Assembly: GCF_000374845.1 (NCBI RefSeq)
Contig: NZ_KB895416.1
Span: 124,001 to 188,000, forward strand
Source of the DNA: Paenibacillus terrigena DSM 21567
GTDB taxonomy: Bacteria > Bacillota > Bacilli > Paenibacillales > Paenibacillaceae
Direction of reading: 5' to 3'
DNA: 64,000 nt
The notes below the pieces were generated by a model, which saw only the letters and a list, made by a program, of their open reading frames with translations, had not been told where the DNA came from and did not search any database. Below, one piece after another: positions 1 to 9,338 of this stretch (position 1 is its first letter; each line of letters begins with the position of its first letter). The position numbers and the translations under genes are program-made.

Positions 1-1
1 G

Positions 2-163
2 AAGGTCTTACTCCAGGAGGTTCAGAAACGATATGGAGAGCTCTACGAAGCTTACGAGCAGCTCGTAACAGGTAGCGGTCAGTTGGTTAGCTCAGAAGCG
101 GTCATCGTAACGGAAGCGGATGAAGCAATGAGGGGACTTCTGGAGAAGCAAATGAATCCTTAA
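2..163 (+). CDS. C-terminal fragment of an unrecognised protein
   Basis: An open frame enters from the left edge and stops at TAA 161-163, giving 53 visible residues ending in EKQMNP. The piece is rich in Glu, Gln and Leu and looks helical at first and last, with a Val/Ser/Thr stretch between. No start and no recognisable domain are visible. In Bacillus the gene ahead of hemA is engB (ysxC) or ysxD, so an accessory gene of that locus is possible, but the residues do not show it. The gap to hemA is 170 bases and has no clear terminator. Confidence 0.55.
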   Translation, partial: KVLLQEVQKRYGELYEAYEQLVTGSGQLVSSEAVIVTEADEAMRGLLEKQMNP

Positions 164-288
164 TGGAATAGATTGTAACATGGGGTGTCGGTCTTGGTAT
201 AAGTGAAAGAGCTTAGGTCTACACTAAATACGAATGTTTACCATTTCATAATTTTTTCAAATTTGAACGTAATGGATTTGTCGAACTG

Positions 289-297
289 TGATATAAT
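289..297 (+). promoter_or_regulatory. extended -10 promoter of the hem operon
   Basis: A perfect TATAAT at 292-297 is preceded by TG one base upstream (289-290), which makes an extended -10 element. No good -35 lies at the usual distance; TTGAAC at 263-268 is 23 bases away and too far. The position, 37 bases before the hemA ATG, suits a sigma-A start for the operon. Confidence 0.5.
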
Positions 298-333
298 TTA
301 CATGATATAGCGATAGAGAAGGCAGGTGACACA

Positions 334-1734
334 ATGCACATTTTAGCGGTCGGACTCAATTATCGGACTGCCCCGGTCGAAGTGAGGGAGCGGTTCGCCA
401 TTGCCGAACAAGCTTTACCAGAGGCGTTACAACAACTTAAGGCAACGAAAAGCGTTCTAGAATGTGTGATTGTTGCGACTTGCAATCGGACGGAAATTTA
501 TGTTGTTGTGGATCGTCTGCACATGTGCGGACATTTCATTCGCAGCTTTATGGAGAAATGGTTCCAGATTCCTCGTCAAGAATTTACAAATTATTTGTAC
601 ATCTATGAGGATGATCGCGCACTGGAGCATTTATTCCAAGTGACAAGCGGACTTGATTCGATGGTCATTGGGGAGACGCAAATACTTGGGCAGATGAAAG
701 ATGCTTTCCTGCTTGCACAAGAGTACGGAGCAACTGGAACATGGTTCAACATGCTCTTCAAACAAGCCATTACGATGGCCAAGCGTGCCCATGCGGAGAC
801 GACCATTGGTGAAGCGGCTGTCTCGGTTAGTTATGCGGCGGTGGAGCTCGGCAAACGAATCTTCGGGCAATTTTCGAAGAAGAAGGTTCTCATTCTTGGA
901 GCCGGGAAGATGAGCGAGTTAACGGTGAAGCATTTATATGCGAATGGAGCGGACGAAGTGATCGTCGCGAACCGTACACTAACGCGTGCGGAACAATTAG
1001 CGTCGAAGTTCAATGGACGAGCTTGTTCGATTCAAGGCGGGATATCGCTGCTTTATGAGGTGGATATCGTCATTAGCTCGACAGGGGCAGATGGTTTCGT
1101 ACTGGATGTGAAGCAGGTACAGGAGAGCATGAAGAAGCGCAAGAATCGACCGATTTTCATGATCGACATTGCGGTGCCGCGTGACTTAGACCCTGCGATT
1201 GGTTCGATACCGAATGTGTTCTTGTACGATATTGATGATCTTGAGGGGATTGTTGAGAGCAATCTCGAACTTCGCCGGAAGGAAGCGACGAAGATTGATG
1301 CGATGATTGCGAAGGAGATAGAAGCTTTCCGTCAGTGGCTGAAGACCCTTGGCGTTAGCCCTGTCATTTATGCTTTGCAGCAGAAGTCAGCGCAAATCCA
1401 TCAAGACACCATGGAGAGCCTATTCAAGAAACTGCCGGATCTGGATGAACGACAAGCGAAGGTCATCCGCAAATTGACGAAGAGTATTGTCAATCAGATG
1501 CTGCATGATCCGATTCTACGGATTAAAGAAATGGCTGTTGAGAAGAACGGCGACGAGGCAATCGAAATGTTCACGCAGATTTTCGCGCTCGAAGAGCAGA
1601 TGGAGAAGGCGGAAGCAGAAGAGCAGCGTCAGAACAAGGCACATGAGCAAACATCATCACCTGAGATGAGAATGAACGAAAGATCGTCTGCCGGATCAAA
1701 ATCTGGATTTGCATGGGCGACCGTAACGAAGTAG
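334..1734 (+). CDS. hemA: Glutamyl-tRNA reductase HemA
   Basis: This enzyme reduces glutamyl-tRNA(Glu) with NADPH to glutamate-1-semialdehyde, the first step of C5-pathway tetrapyrrole synthesis in the cytosol. The 466-residue protein begins MHILAVGLNYRTAP. It has the catalytic-site motif ATCNRTE with the nucleophilic Cys at residue 50, the MVIGETQILGQ motif near 110-120, and a Rossmann NADPH site (LILGAGKMSE) near 187-196. A helical dimerisation domain follows. About 35 polar residues at the end extend past the usual family length and look disordered. It is the first gene of the hem operon, and hemX begins 14 bases after its stop. In Bacillus HemX lowers HemA levels, and the same pairing occurs here. 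Confidence 0.97.
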   Translation: MHILAVGLNYRTAPVEVRERFAIAEQALPEALQQLKATKSVLECVIVATCNRTEIYVVVDRLHMCGHFIRSFMEKWFQIPRQEFTNYLYIYEDDRALEHLFQVTSGLDSMVIGETQILGQMKDAFLLAQEYGATGTWFNMLFKQAITMAKRAHAETTIGEAAVSVSYAAVELGKRIFGQFSKKKVLILGAGKMSELTVKHLYANGADEVIVANRTLTRAEQLASKFNGRACSIQGGISLLYEVDIVISSTGADGFVLDVKQVQESMKKRKNRPIFMIDIAVPRDLDPAIGSIPNVFLYDIDDLEGIVESNLELRRKEATKIDAMIAKEIEAFRQWLKTLGVSPVIYALQQKSAQIHQDTMESLFKKLPDLDERQAKVIRKLTKSIVNQMLHDPILRIKEMAVEKNGDEAIEMFTQIFALEEQMEKAEAEEQRQNKAHEQTSSPEMRMNERSSAGSKSGFAWATVTK

Positions 1735-1748
1735 GTGGTGAAGGATTG

Positions 1749-2576
1749 ATGTTAACTCAGAATTGGATGTATGATGCGATTATCTATATATACGCCCTGA
1801 GCCTTCTGTTTTATTTCTCCGATTTTGCACAGCCAAATCGGAGTGCGAAGCGGATGGGCACGGGGCTTCTTCTTTTTGTATGGGGCCTGCAGACACTCTT
1901 CCTTGCAGGGAAATTAATTGAGCAGCCGGCCGTTCCATTGTTGTCTGTACTTGAATTTATGTTTCTTTTATCTTGGTTACTCGTCACGATCTCGCTGCTC
2001 ATCAGTCTCTTTTTTAAGATTGAATATATTGTGTTTATCGTGAACGTAATAGGGTTTGCCGTACTTTTACTTAATTTATTTAGCAGTCCGATCGGGGAGC
2101 AACGGCTAGAACACTGGCAGATTGTCAAAGAAATTCTAATTCTGCATGTTGCGTTTGCGATATGCAGTTTTGCTGCATTTACGATTGGGAGTATATTCTC
2201 AGGGATGTACATGTACTTACACCGGAAGCTGAAGGAAAAGCAGTGGGATGACTCCGTTCGTCGATTGCCGAGCTTGGAGAAAATCGATCGCTACGCGAAT
2301 CTGTCGATCATGATTGGTACGCCGTTGTTGATCCTATCACTAGCAGTCGCCATCTCATCGATTTATATGGAAGAAAAGTTGGATCTTCTCCTCGATGTGA
2401 AGGTGCTGCTCACGCTCGTGGCCGCGATTTGTTACGTGTATTATTTTATTAAAAGAGTTTCACTTAAGCATACAGGATATCGATTGGCACGGTGGGCGCT
2501 GCTTGCGTACACACTCATGGTGCTCAATTTCGCAGTGAATTCTTTCTCTACATTCCATCATTGGATATGGGAGTGA
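1749..2576 (+). CDS. hemX: HemX-like cytochrome c assembly family membrane protein
   Basis: This is a polytopic membrane protein of about 275 residues with roughly eight hydrophobic segments, of the HemX/CcsA family. In Bacillus HemX reduces the cellular amount of HemA; it is not a heme pathway enzyme. I chose ATG 1749 because a GGTGGTGAAGG ribosome binding site precedes it. An upstream in-frame start at 1713 would overlap hemA with no Shine-Dalgarno, and TTG 1746 is a minor alternative. The position directly after hemA matches the conserved hemA-hemX order. Its 3' end carries the ribosome binding site of the next gene, so translation is probably coupled. Confidence 0.88.
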   Translation: MLTQNWMYDAIIYIYALSLLFYFSDFAQPNRSAKRMGTGLLLFVWGLQTLFLAGKLIEQPAVPLLSVLEFMFLLSWLLVTISLLISLFFKIEYIVFIVNVIGFAVLLLNLFSSPIGEQRLEHWQIVKEILILHVAFAICSFAAFTIGSIFSGMYMYLHRKLKEKQWDDSVRRLPSLEKIDRYANLSIMIGTPLLILSLAVAISSIYMEEKLDLLLDVKVLLTLVAAICYVYYFIKRVSLKHTGYRLARWALLAYTLMVLNFAVNSFSTFHHWIWE

Positions 2577-2581
2577 TTGCT

Positions 2582-3250
2582 ATGGAAGAGGCCTCGGACG
2601 CGGTGTTTTATCCGATATTACTGCAGATGGAACACCTACGATGCATTGTCATAGGTGGTGGACGTATCGCGGAACGTAAAATTCGAGGTTTGCTCGAAGC
2701 AGGAGCGAAGGTGCATGTTGTCAGTAGTGACTATTCCCCGCAAATCGACCAATGGATCGCAGAAGGGCGAATAACGGATAGGAATCGAACCTATCAACCT
2801 GGGGACCTCAAAGGGGCTCAAATCGTGTTCGCTGCGACCGATTCGGAGGTAGTGAACGAGCGTGTCTCAATCGATGCGCATGCTCTAGGCATTCTGGTTA
2901 ATGTCGCGAGTTCCTCACGCAGCTCCAACTTTGTGAATGTGAGCACGATGCGGCGAGGGAAATTGATTATTTCGGTATCTACCTCCGGGGCGAGCCCAGA
3001 GGTTGCGAAGCGGATTGTGTCAGAGATTGAAGCGCAGTATGGTGAGGCATATGAGATATATTTGGATGTACTAGCTGATCTACGTCACATGATACAACGC
3101 AGCATTCCTGATGCTGGCGTTCGAAGACAATTGATGAAGCAGATGCTTGAGATGAACTGGTTAGAGCAGATCGAGCAAGGTGTCTTTCCTCCAGCGGATT
3201 CAGGGTGGATGGAGAAATGGATAAAGGAACAGATTGCTGTGATCGAATAA
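2582..3250 (+). CDS. Precorrin-2 dehydrogenase (siroheme synthase N-terminal type)
   Basis: The 222-residue protein resembles the N-terminal half of CysG, and SirC or YlnF. These NAD-dependent enzymes oxidise precorrin-2 to sirohydrochlorin, and some also insert iron to make siroheme. An N-terminal Rossmann site reads CIVIGGGRIAERKI at about residues 21-34. A conserved stretch with ASSSRSSNFVNVSTMRRGKL and the STSGASPEVAKRI motif follow in mid-protein. ATG 2582 follows a GGGAGTGA site inside the hemX end. With the CobA domain two genes downstream it supplies the siroheme branch in the same operon. The sequence alone does not show whether it also chelates iron. Confidence 0.85.
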   Translation: MEEASDAVFYPILLQMEHLRCIVIGGGRIAERKIRGLLEAGAKVHVVSSDYSPQIDQWIAEGRITDRNRTYQPGDLKGAQIVFAATDSEVVNERVSIDAHALGILVNVASSSRSSNFVNVSTMRRGKLIISVSTSGASPEVAKRIVSEIEAQYGEAYEIYLDVLADLRHMIQRSIPDAGVRRQLMKQMLEMNWLEQIEQGVFPPADSGWMEKWIKEQIAVIE

Positions 3251-3302
3251 AAGCTAAATCTAATATTGCTATATTTGCAAGTCAGGACGAGGAGGCAACA
3301 CG

Positions 3303-4244
3303 ATGCGTAAGATAATCGTAGGAACAAGGCAGAGCGCACTTGCGTTGACACAAACAGGACAAGTCATAGCGCAGTTGGAACAAATCTGTAAGAAGCATGG
3401 ACTGCCCTATCAATTCGAGATCCATAAAATTGTAACAAAGGGCGATAAGATTCTAGATGTTACCTTGTCAAAGGTCGGGGGCAAAGGGCTGTTCGTGAAG
3501 GAAATTGAACAGGCCCTAATCGATGGAGTGATTGATATGGCTGTTCACAGTATGAAGGATATGCCTTCAGAGCTGCCAGCAGGCCTCATGAATGGTGCTA
3601 TACCGATGCGCGTAGACCCGCGGGACTGCCTTATCTCTCGTGAAGGACTCAAGCTGTCGGAGCTTCCGCTGGGAGCCAAAGTAGGAACGAGCAGTCTGCG
3701 TCGTTCTTCGCAATTACAGCATGTACGACCTGACCTGAAATTGGAGTCGATTCGCGGAAATATTGATTCTCGACTGCGGAAACTGGAGACAGAAGGCTTT
3801 GATGCGATTATGCTCGCAACAGCGGGGCTTGTTCGTATGGGATGGGAAGATCGGATAACAGAACATTTGTCACCGGATGTATGTCTGCCAGCGGTTGGAC
3901 AAGGGGCGCTTGGGATTGAGTGTCGGGAGAATGATCCTGAGGTTCGCGAATTGCTGCAGCTATTCAATGATCACTCGACTGCGTTGACGGTTCGAGCTGA
4001 ACGTCGTTTCCTTGGACGGTTGAACGGCGGATGCCAGGTGCCGATTGGTGCATTTGCGACGCTCGTGTCGGATGATGAACAGCATCCTGTGATTGAATTG
4101 ACAGGGATGGTCGGCACAACTGATGGACGTGTTATACTGAAAGAAACGCTTCGCGGGAATAACCCTGAACAGCTAGGGGAACAGGTGGCTAATCAACTTA
4201 TTGCACAGGGAGCAGACCGAATTTTGGCGGAATTGAATCAGTAG
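3303..4244 (+). CDS. hemC: Porphobilinogen deaminase (hydroxymethylbilane synthase)
   Basis: HemC joins four porphobilinogen molecules into hydroxymethylbilane. The 313 residues match the usual length. Family landmarks are the N-terminal [10 protein letters not shown], the VHSMKDMP motif near residue 82, SSLRRSSQL, and the cofactor-binding Cys in [10 protein letters not shown] at about residue 244, which carries the dipyrromethane primer. ATG 3303 has a GAGGAGG ribosome binding site. It lies between the SirC-like gene and the cobA-hemD fusion, so the product goes straight to the HemD half of the next protein. Confidence 0.97.
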   Translation: MRKIIVGTRQSALALTQTGQVIAQLEQICKKHGLPYQFEIHKIVTKGDKILDVTLSKVGGKGLFVKEIEQALIDGVIDMAVHSMKDMPSELPAGLMNGAIPMRVDPRDCLISREGLKLSELPLGAKVGTSSLRRSSQLQHVRPDLKLESIRGNIDSRLRKLETEGFDAIMLATAGLVRMGWEDRITEHLSPDVCLPAVGQGALGIECRENDPEVRELLQLFNDHSTALTVRAERRFLGRLNGGCQVPIGAFATLVSDDEQHPVIELTGMVGTTDGRVILKETLRGNNPEQLGEQVANQLIAQGADRILAELNQ

Positions 4245-4248
4245 GGAG

Positions 4249-5802
4249 ATGGACGGATTGGGGAAAGGAATCGTTTATCTTGTCGGCGCAGGGCCGGGAG
4301 ATGCCAAGCTCATTACATTAAAAGGTCTGGAGTGCATTCAGCGGTCAGACGTCATCGTCTATGACCGTCTTGCTTCTCCAAGGTTGCTCAAATATATGAA
4401 ACCAGGCGCGACGAAGGTCTATGTCGGCAAACTCCCGGATCGGCACACAATGAAGCAAGAAGACATCAATCAATTGCTTGTTGATCTTGCCTTGGAGGGT
4501 AAGGTGGTTACACGTCTTAAGGGCGGAGATCCAACGGTATTCGGACGTGTCGGGGAAGAAGCCGAATTGTTACGGCAGCATGATATTGGTTATGAGATCG
4601 TGCCGGGCATTACCTCTGCGATTGCGGTCCCAGCATATGCGGGAATCCCAGTTACACATCGTGATCTTGCCTCTTCGTTCTCCGTCATCACAGGGCATGA
4701 AAGTCCAGATAAGCTGGATAAATCTATTTATTGGGACAAGGTAACGAATGCGACAGGTACACTTGTATTTCTGATGGGTGTAGCGAAGATCGATTACATA
4801 AGTGAGCAATTGATGAAGCACGGCAGGTCGCCGGAGACACCCGTTGCCCTCGTTCGTTGGGGGACACGGCCCGAGCAAGAGACGCTCGTCGGAACACTTG
4901 CAACGATTGCGGAGCAAGTCAGAGTCACGAATTTCCAATCTCCCGCGGTTATCGTGGTCGGCGATGTGGTCTTGCAGCGTGAGAAATTAAAATGGGTGGA
5001 GCATCAGCCTCTGTTCGGAAGACGGGTGCTCGTAACACGCGCCAGATCGCAAGCAAGTGACCTTGTGCAGCACATCGATGACCTTGGCGGGGAACCGGTC
5101 GAATTTCCTGTCATTGAGACAAGGCGTACCTCATCGCCGGATCAGCTTGCTGTTATCCGTGAGACGATGCAGCAGCTGGAGTCGTATGACTGGGCTATTT
5201 TTACGAGTGTGAATGGGGTAGAGAGTTTCTTCGAACATCTGCGTGAGAATCGGATGGATATCCGGCGGTTAACGCGAGCACGTGTGGTAGCGGTGGGTCC
5301 GAAGACGGCAGAAGCTCTTGAATCTCGTGGGATCATGACAGAATGCTTGCCGGAAGAGTATCGGGCAGAGGGTATTCTGGAAGCAATCCGTACGGAGTTG
5401 AATCCAGGGCAGCGCGTGCTGCTTCCTCGAGGAGATCTTGCACGCAAATGGTTGCCAGAGCAGCTTCATAGCCTGGGTCTTGACGTTACGGACCTAAAGG
5501 TATACGAGACAGTTCAAGTGAACGATGATGAAGAAGGACGAGAGTTGCTGGAACAGCTTGAGGCCCGTGACATTCATATGATTACATTTACGAGCTCCTC
5601 GACGGTTACGAATTTCATTCGAGCATTTCAACGATTAGGCGTTACCAATTTAGCTGACATGCTAAGCGGTGTGGAGATCGCTTGTATTGGGCCGCTTACA
5701 GCGGAGACCGCCGTAGCAGCAGGGCTGACCGTGTCAGCCATTTCGGAAGAAGCAACAATTGAATCGCTTGTACATGCGCTTTGCGTTTTAGCGAAAAGAT
5801 AA
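4249..5802 (+). CDS. cobA-hemD: CobA-HemD fusion: uroporphyrinogen-III C-methyltransferase / uroporphyrinogen-III synthase
   Basis: This is a two-domain protein of about 517 residues. Residues 5-245 are a SAM-dependent uroporphyrinogen III methyltransferase, with [15 protein letters not shown] at the N-terminus, the GGDPTVFGR motif, and [21 protein letters not shown]. Residues from about 262 to the end are a HemD-type uroporphyrinogen III synthase ([15 protein letters not shown], then [11 protein letters not shown] and ITFTSSSTV). The fusion makes uroporphyrinogen III and sends part of it to precorrin-2. The start is uncertain: ATG 4249 directly abuts the AGGGAG site, whereas TTG 4258 in the same frame has a better 9-base spacing. 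B. subtilis has a stand-alone HemD at this operon position. Confidence 0.94.
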   Translation: MDGLGKGIVYLVGAGPGDAKLITLKGLECIQRSDVIVYDRLASPRLLKYMKPGATKVYVGKLPDRHTMKQEDINQLLVDLALEGKVVTRLKGGDPTVFGRVGEEAELLRQHDIGYEIVPGITSAIAVPAYAGIPVTHRDLASSFSVITGHESPDKLDKSIYWDKVTNATGTLVFLMGVAKIDYISEQLMKHGRSPETPVALVRWGTRPEQETLVGTLATIAEQVRVTNFQSPAVIVVGDVVLQREKLKWVEHQPLFGRRVLVTRARSQASDLVQHIDDLGGEPVEFPVIETRRTSSPDQLAVIRETMQQLESYDWAIFTSVNGVESFFEHLRENRMDIRRLTRARVVAVGPKTAEALESRGIMTECLPEEYRAEGILEAIRTELNPGQRVLLPRGDLARKWLPEQLHSLGLDVTDLKVYETVQVNDDEEGRELLEQLEARDIHMITFTSSSTVTNFIRAFQRLGVTNLADMLSGVEIACIGPLTAETAVAAGLTVSAISEEATIESLVHALCVLAKR

Positions 5803-5860
5803 ACATGTTTGTGTTCTCATTTCAACGATATATTGATTTCACTTCTAGGAGGGTACCTTA

Positions 5861-6856
5861 ATGAGTTTTCCAATCGTGAGACATCGCCGTCTGCGCCGTA
5901 CGGCAGGCATTCGCAACATGGTGCGTGAGACGGTACTAACGGTAAATGATTTGATTGCGCCGATTTTTGTTACATACGGAACGAATGTCCGTGAAGAGAT
6001 TCCTTCGATGCCTGGTGTGTATCATTTGTCTATGGATCAATTAGATGCAGAGATCGATGAGATCGTCAGCTTGAACATTCCTTCGGTACTGCTGTTCGGC
6101 GTACCTGAGACCAAGGATGCTGTAGGGTCATCTGCCTATGCGGAGGACGGTATTGTTCAGCAAGCGACGCGGTATATTAAGAAGAGATATCCAGATCTTG
6201 TCGTTGTGGCGGATACTTGCTTATGTCAGTTCACAGATCATGGACATTGCGGCATGGTGCATGTGGAAGATCGCTGCGGCGAGCTGCATGGTGAAGTGGA
6301 TAATGATGCTTCGCTCGAACTGCTCGTGAAGACGGCTGTATCACAAGCTGAGGCGGGTGCGGATATTATTGCGCCATCGAATATGATGGATGGATTCGTG
6401 CAGGCGATTCGTGCGGGCTTGGATGAAGCGGGTTACGCTCATATTGCGATCATGTCTTATTCGGTCAAATATGCATCGGCTTTCTACGGCCCGTTCCGTG
6501 AAGCTGCACATTCGGCGCCGCAATTCGGGGATCGCAAGACGTACCAAATGGACCCTGCCAATGCACAAGAAGCGCTACGTGAAGCAGAATCCGACGTGCT
6601 CGAAGGTGCGGATATGCTGATGGTGAAGCCTGCGCTTGCCTATATGGATATTATTCGTACGCTCAAAGATCAGTTTGATCTTCCGCTCGTCGCTTATAAC
6701 GTAAGTGGGGAATATTCGATGGTCAAAGCGGCTGCACAGAATGGATGGATCGATGAGAAGGCCATTGTGCTAGAGACGTTGATCGGTATGAAGCGTGCGG
6801 GTGCTGATTTAATCATTACGTATTTTGCCAAAGATGCGGCAAGATGGCTGAAGTAA
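5861..6856 (+). CDS. hemB: Delta-aminolevulinic acid dehydratase (porphobilinogen synthase)
   Basis: HemB condenses two 5-aminolevulinate molecules into porphobilinogen. The 331 residues contain a cysteine zinc site, Cys120, Cys122 and Cys130 in [15 protein letters not shown], which marks the zinc-dependent class. The two active-site lysines are Lys203 in [14 protein letters not shown] and Lys256 in [10 protein letters not shown]; the second forms the Schiff base. An AGGAGG site precedes ATG 5861. Only 58 bases separate it from cobA-hemD, and hemL follows directly, so it is an inner gene of the hem operon. Confidence 0.97.
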   Translation: MSFPIVRHRRLRRTAGIRNMVRETVLTVNDLIAPIFVTYGTNVREEIPSMPGVYHLSMDQLDAEIDEIVSLNIPSVLLFGVPETKDAVGSSAYAEDGIVQQATRYIKKRYPDLVVVADTCLCQFTDHGHCGMVHVEDRCGELHGEVDNDASLELLVKTAVSQAEAGADIIAPSNMMDGFVQAIRAGLDEAGYAHIAIMSYSVKYASAFYGPFREAAHSAPQFGDRKTYQMDPANAQEALREAESDVLEGADMLMVKPALAYMDIIRTLKDQFDLPLVAYNVSGEYSMVKAAAQNGWIDEKAIVLETLIGMKRAGADLIITYFAKDAARWLK

Positions 6857-6873
6857 AGGAGATAGGAATCGAA

Positions 6874-8172
6874 ATGGACAATCTTCAAACACGTAAAGAT
6901 GACCGTGCTAGAGAAGCTTTTGCAGAGGCAAAAAAATATATTCCAGGTGGCGTAAACAGCCCCGTTCGTGCATTTAAATCGGTAGGTTTAACACCGTTAT
7001 ATATTGATCATGCGGCGGGTTCGCGGATTTATGATATTGATGGCAACAGCTTCATCGATTATATCTGTTCCTGGGGACCGCTCATTATGGGGCATGCCCA
7101 TCCAGAAGTGATTGAAGCGATTCAGAAGACTGCTGCCAAAGGAACAAGCTTCGGTGCGCCGACTGAAATTGAGACGTTAATGGCGAAGCTTGTGTGCGAA
7201 CGTGTACCTTCGGTGGATATTGTGCGGATGGTGAATTCGGGGACAGAAGCGACGATGAGTGCGATCCGTCTGGCTCGGGGTTACACGGGACGCAGCAAGG
7301 TACTGAAATTTGAAGGTTCTTATCATGGCCATGCCGATAGTCTCTTGATCAAAGCGGGTTCCGGTGTAGCGACACTCGGACTTCCAGATAGCCCTGGCGT
7401 ACCTGAGGGCGTAGCTTCGAATACCATTACGGTGCCCTATAACGATGTGGAGTCGGTGCGTGTTGCTTTTGAACGCTACGGTGAAGAGCTTGCTTGCGTG
7501 ATCGTTGAACCGATTGCAGGAAATATGGGTGTGGTTCCGCCATTGCCTGGGTTCTTGCAAGGACTGCGTGATATCACCACACAATACGGCAGCTTGTTGA
7601 TCTTCGATGAGGTCATGACAGGATTCCGGGTACATATTAACTGTGCACAAGGATTGTATGACATTAAGCCTGACTTGACTTGTATGGGAAAAGTGATCGG
7701 TGGCGGTCTGCCTGTAGGCGCATATGGCGGTAAACGTGAGATTATGGAACAGATGGCTCCATCCGGTCCGATCTATCAAGCAGGAACGCTCAGCGGTAAT
7801 CCTCTGGCGATGATTGCAGGGTATACGACCTTGAAGCTTCTAACGAAAGATGTGTATGAGCAGCTTGAACGGCAAGCGGTGAAATTGCATCTTGGATTTG
7901 AGAAGAATGCAAAAGAACTGGGTATTCCAGTGACAATAAACCGCGTGGGATCGATGGTCTGTCCTTTCTTTACAGATCAGTTCGTGATTAACTATGATAC
8001 GGCGAAGACAGCGAATTTGGATCATTTCCGTCGCTACTTCGGCAATATGCTGAATGCGGGTGTAAGTATCGCTCCATCGCAATTCGAGGGTATGTTCGTC
8101 TCTGCGGCGCATAGCGATGCAGATATCGATGCGACGATCGAAGCGAACTACATTGCGCTCAAGCAGCTATGA
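6874..8172 (+). CDS. hemL: Glutamate-1-semialdehyde 2,1-aminomutase
   Basis: HemL converts glutamate-1-semialdehyde to 5-aminolevulinate using pyridoxamine/pyridoxal phosphate. Of 432 residues, landmarks are [13 protein letters not shown] at the N-terminus, [15 protein letters not shown], the [12 protein letters not shown] motif, and the PLP lysine Lys273 in [19 protein letters not shown] placed the start at ATG 6874, which has an AAAGGAGATAGG site; an upstream in-frame ATG at 6844 would overlap hemB. The stop overlaps the next start (ATGA), so the downstream pseudouridine synthase is translationally coupled to the hem operon. Confidence 0.96.
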   Translation: MDNLQTRKDDRAREAFAEAKKYIPGGVNSPVRAFKSVGLTPLYIDHAAGSRIYDIDGNSFIDYICSWGPLIMGHAHPEVIEAIQKTAAKGTSFGAPTEIETLMAKLVCERVPSVDIVRMVNSGTEATMSAIRLARGYTGRSKVLKFEGSYHGHADSLLIKAGSGVATLGLPDSPGVPEGVASNTITVPYNDVESVRVAFERYGEELACVIVEPIAGNMGVVPPLPGFLQGLRDITTQYGSLLIFDEVMTGFRVHINCAQGLYDIKPDLTCMGKVIGGGLPVGAYGGKREIMEQMAPSGPIYQAGTLSGNPLAMIAGYTTLKLLTKDVYEQLERQAVKLHLGFEKNAKELGIPVTINRVGSMVCPFFTDQFVINYDTAKTANLDHFRRYFGNMLNAGVSIAPSQFEGMFVSAAHSDADIDATIEANYIALKQL

Positions 8173-9047
8173 TTCCGGAACGTTATCTATCCCCGGAACA
8201 GTGGATACGCAAAGGGGAATGGCTCGTGACGACTGCACCGCAGTCGTCTCTTCATTTACCGGAGAAGCTTGCATCGAAGCTGGCCCATAGGGGTGATCTC
8301 GTGAAGGCGGGAGATCGCCTGCGGGTCCGATTGTTCCCAGAAGAGACGGATCCGATCCCGGCTTATTGGACAGAACTTGAGGTTCTGTACGAAGATGATT
8401 TCTGTATGGTGGTGAACAAGCCAGCGGGGATGCTCGTACATCCCACGGTGCCGGATCAAGTAGAGACGCTTGCGAACGCCGTAGCCAGCTATTATGCATG
8501 TTCGGGACAGCAGCATCGCGTCCGGCATATTCATCGGCTGGATGAATATACGACAGGCCCGGTCCTGTACGCGAAAAATGAGTTCAGCCAAATTCGACTC
8601 GATGAAGCAATGCGTGAGAAAGCGATTGAACGGGTTTATGTCGCCTTCGTGCAGGGGATCGTTGATCCTAAGCTGCACAAGATTGATGCGCCGATCGGTA
8701 AAGACCGTCATCATAAGCAGCGGCGTCGTGTCTCGCCAACAGGAGATCATGCAGTGACTCATGTTGAGCTAATCGAGACATTCCCGCATGCAGGAGTGAG
8801 CCTCGTACGTCTTCAGCTTGAGACAGGAAGAACCCATCAGATTCGCGTCCATATGAATCATGCGGGCCATCCACTGCTCGGAGATACCCTCTATGGCGGC
8901 AGAGATGAGTATGCAGCGTACCAGGCGTTACATGGCGAATTGCTGCGCTTCCAGCATCCTATGTACGGGGAATGGATGGAGGTCGAAGCTCCATGGACCG
9001 TGATGTTCAAGGAGCTGTATGCGAAGTTTAGCGGTTCGAATGCATAA
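8169..9047 (+). CDS. RluA-family pseudouridine synthase
   Basis: The 292-residue protein belongs to the RluA/RluD family, which isomerises specific uridines in rRNA or tRNA. It has a short N-terminal part with an S4-like feel ([23 protein letters not shown]), then the catalytic domain: [20 protein letters not shown] with catalytic Asp125, and [15 protein letters not shown]. The common signature HRLDxxTSG here has T in place of S. ATG 8169 overlaps the hemL stop by four bases. The RNA target cannot be told from the sequence. A strong terminator follows at 9157-9183. Confidence 0.88.
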   Translation: MIPERYLSPEQWIRKGEWLVTTAPQSSLHLPEKLASKLAHRGDLVKAGDRLRVRLFPEETDPIPAYWTELEVLYEDDFCMVVNKPAGMLVHPTVPDQVETLANAVASYYACSGQQHRVRHIHRLDEYTTGPVLYAKNEFSQIRLDEAMREKAIERVYVAFVQGIVDPKLHKIDAPIGKDRHHKQRRRVSPTGDHAVTHVELIETFPHAGVSLVRLQLETGRTHQIRVHMNHAGHPLLGDTLYGGRDEYAAYQALHGELLRFQHPMYGEWMEVEAPWTVMFKELYAKFSGSNA

Positions 9048-9156
9048 AGCGCGGAACTTACGATGTTAAAAGTAGAAGAGAGCACAAAGTAGAACAAAAA
9101 AGGGAACCCCATACCCGTCCCTCCCACACGCGCAGACGTATGGGTTTAGATGTATG

Positions 9157-9187
9157 ACCTGGCCAACGGCCAGGTTTATTTTTTTTA
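9157..9187 (+). terminator. rho-independent terminator of the hem operon
   Basis: ACCTGGCC at 9157-9164 pairs perfectly with GGCCAGGT at 9168-9175 around a three-base loop, and a T-rich run follows. A weaker hairpin (CCCATAC 9108-9114 with GTATGGG 9138-9144) lies just upstream. The rest of the 291-base gap up to spoVID holds no ORF that I can support. Confidence 0.85.
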
Positions 9188-9338
9188 CCAATCCACGAAG
9201 TTCATAAACTTTGTCCCACTTTTCAAAAATATATGGCATGCTCTTTCCTTCTAGGCATATAGATAAATGTAAGTAGTCATGATATCCATCTGACAATGAT
9301 GGTCATTTAGGTTTATATGCAGAAGGGAGGACCTCGTT

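Noticed and set aside
7177-7779. A 200-codon open frame on the minus strand
   Set aside because: It lies fully inside hemL, has no family features and no ribosome binding site, and is a shadow of the coding strand.
9225-9265. ATATAT and CATATAGA as a sigma-E promoter for spoVID
   Set aside because: The elements are about 22 bases apart and the -10 matches only five of eight positions.
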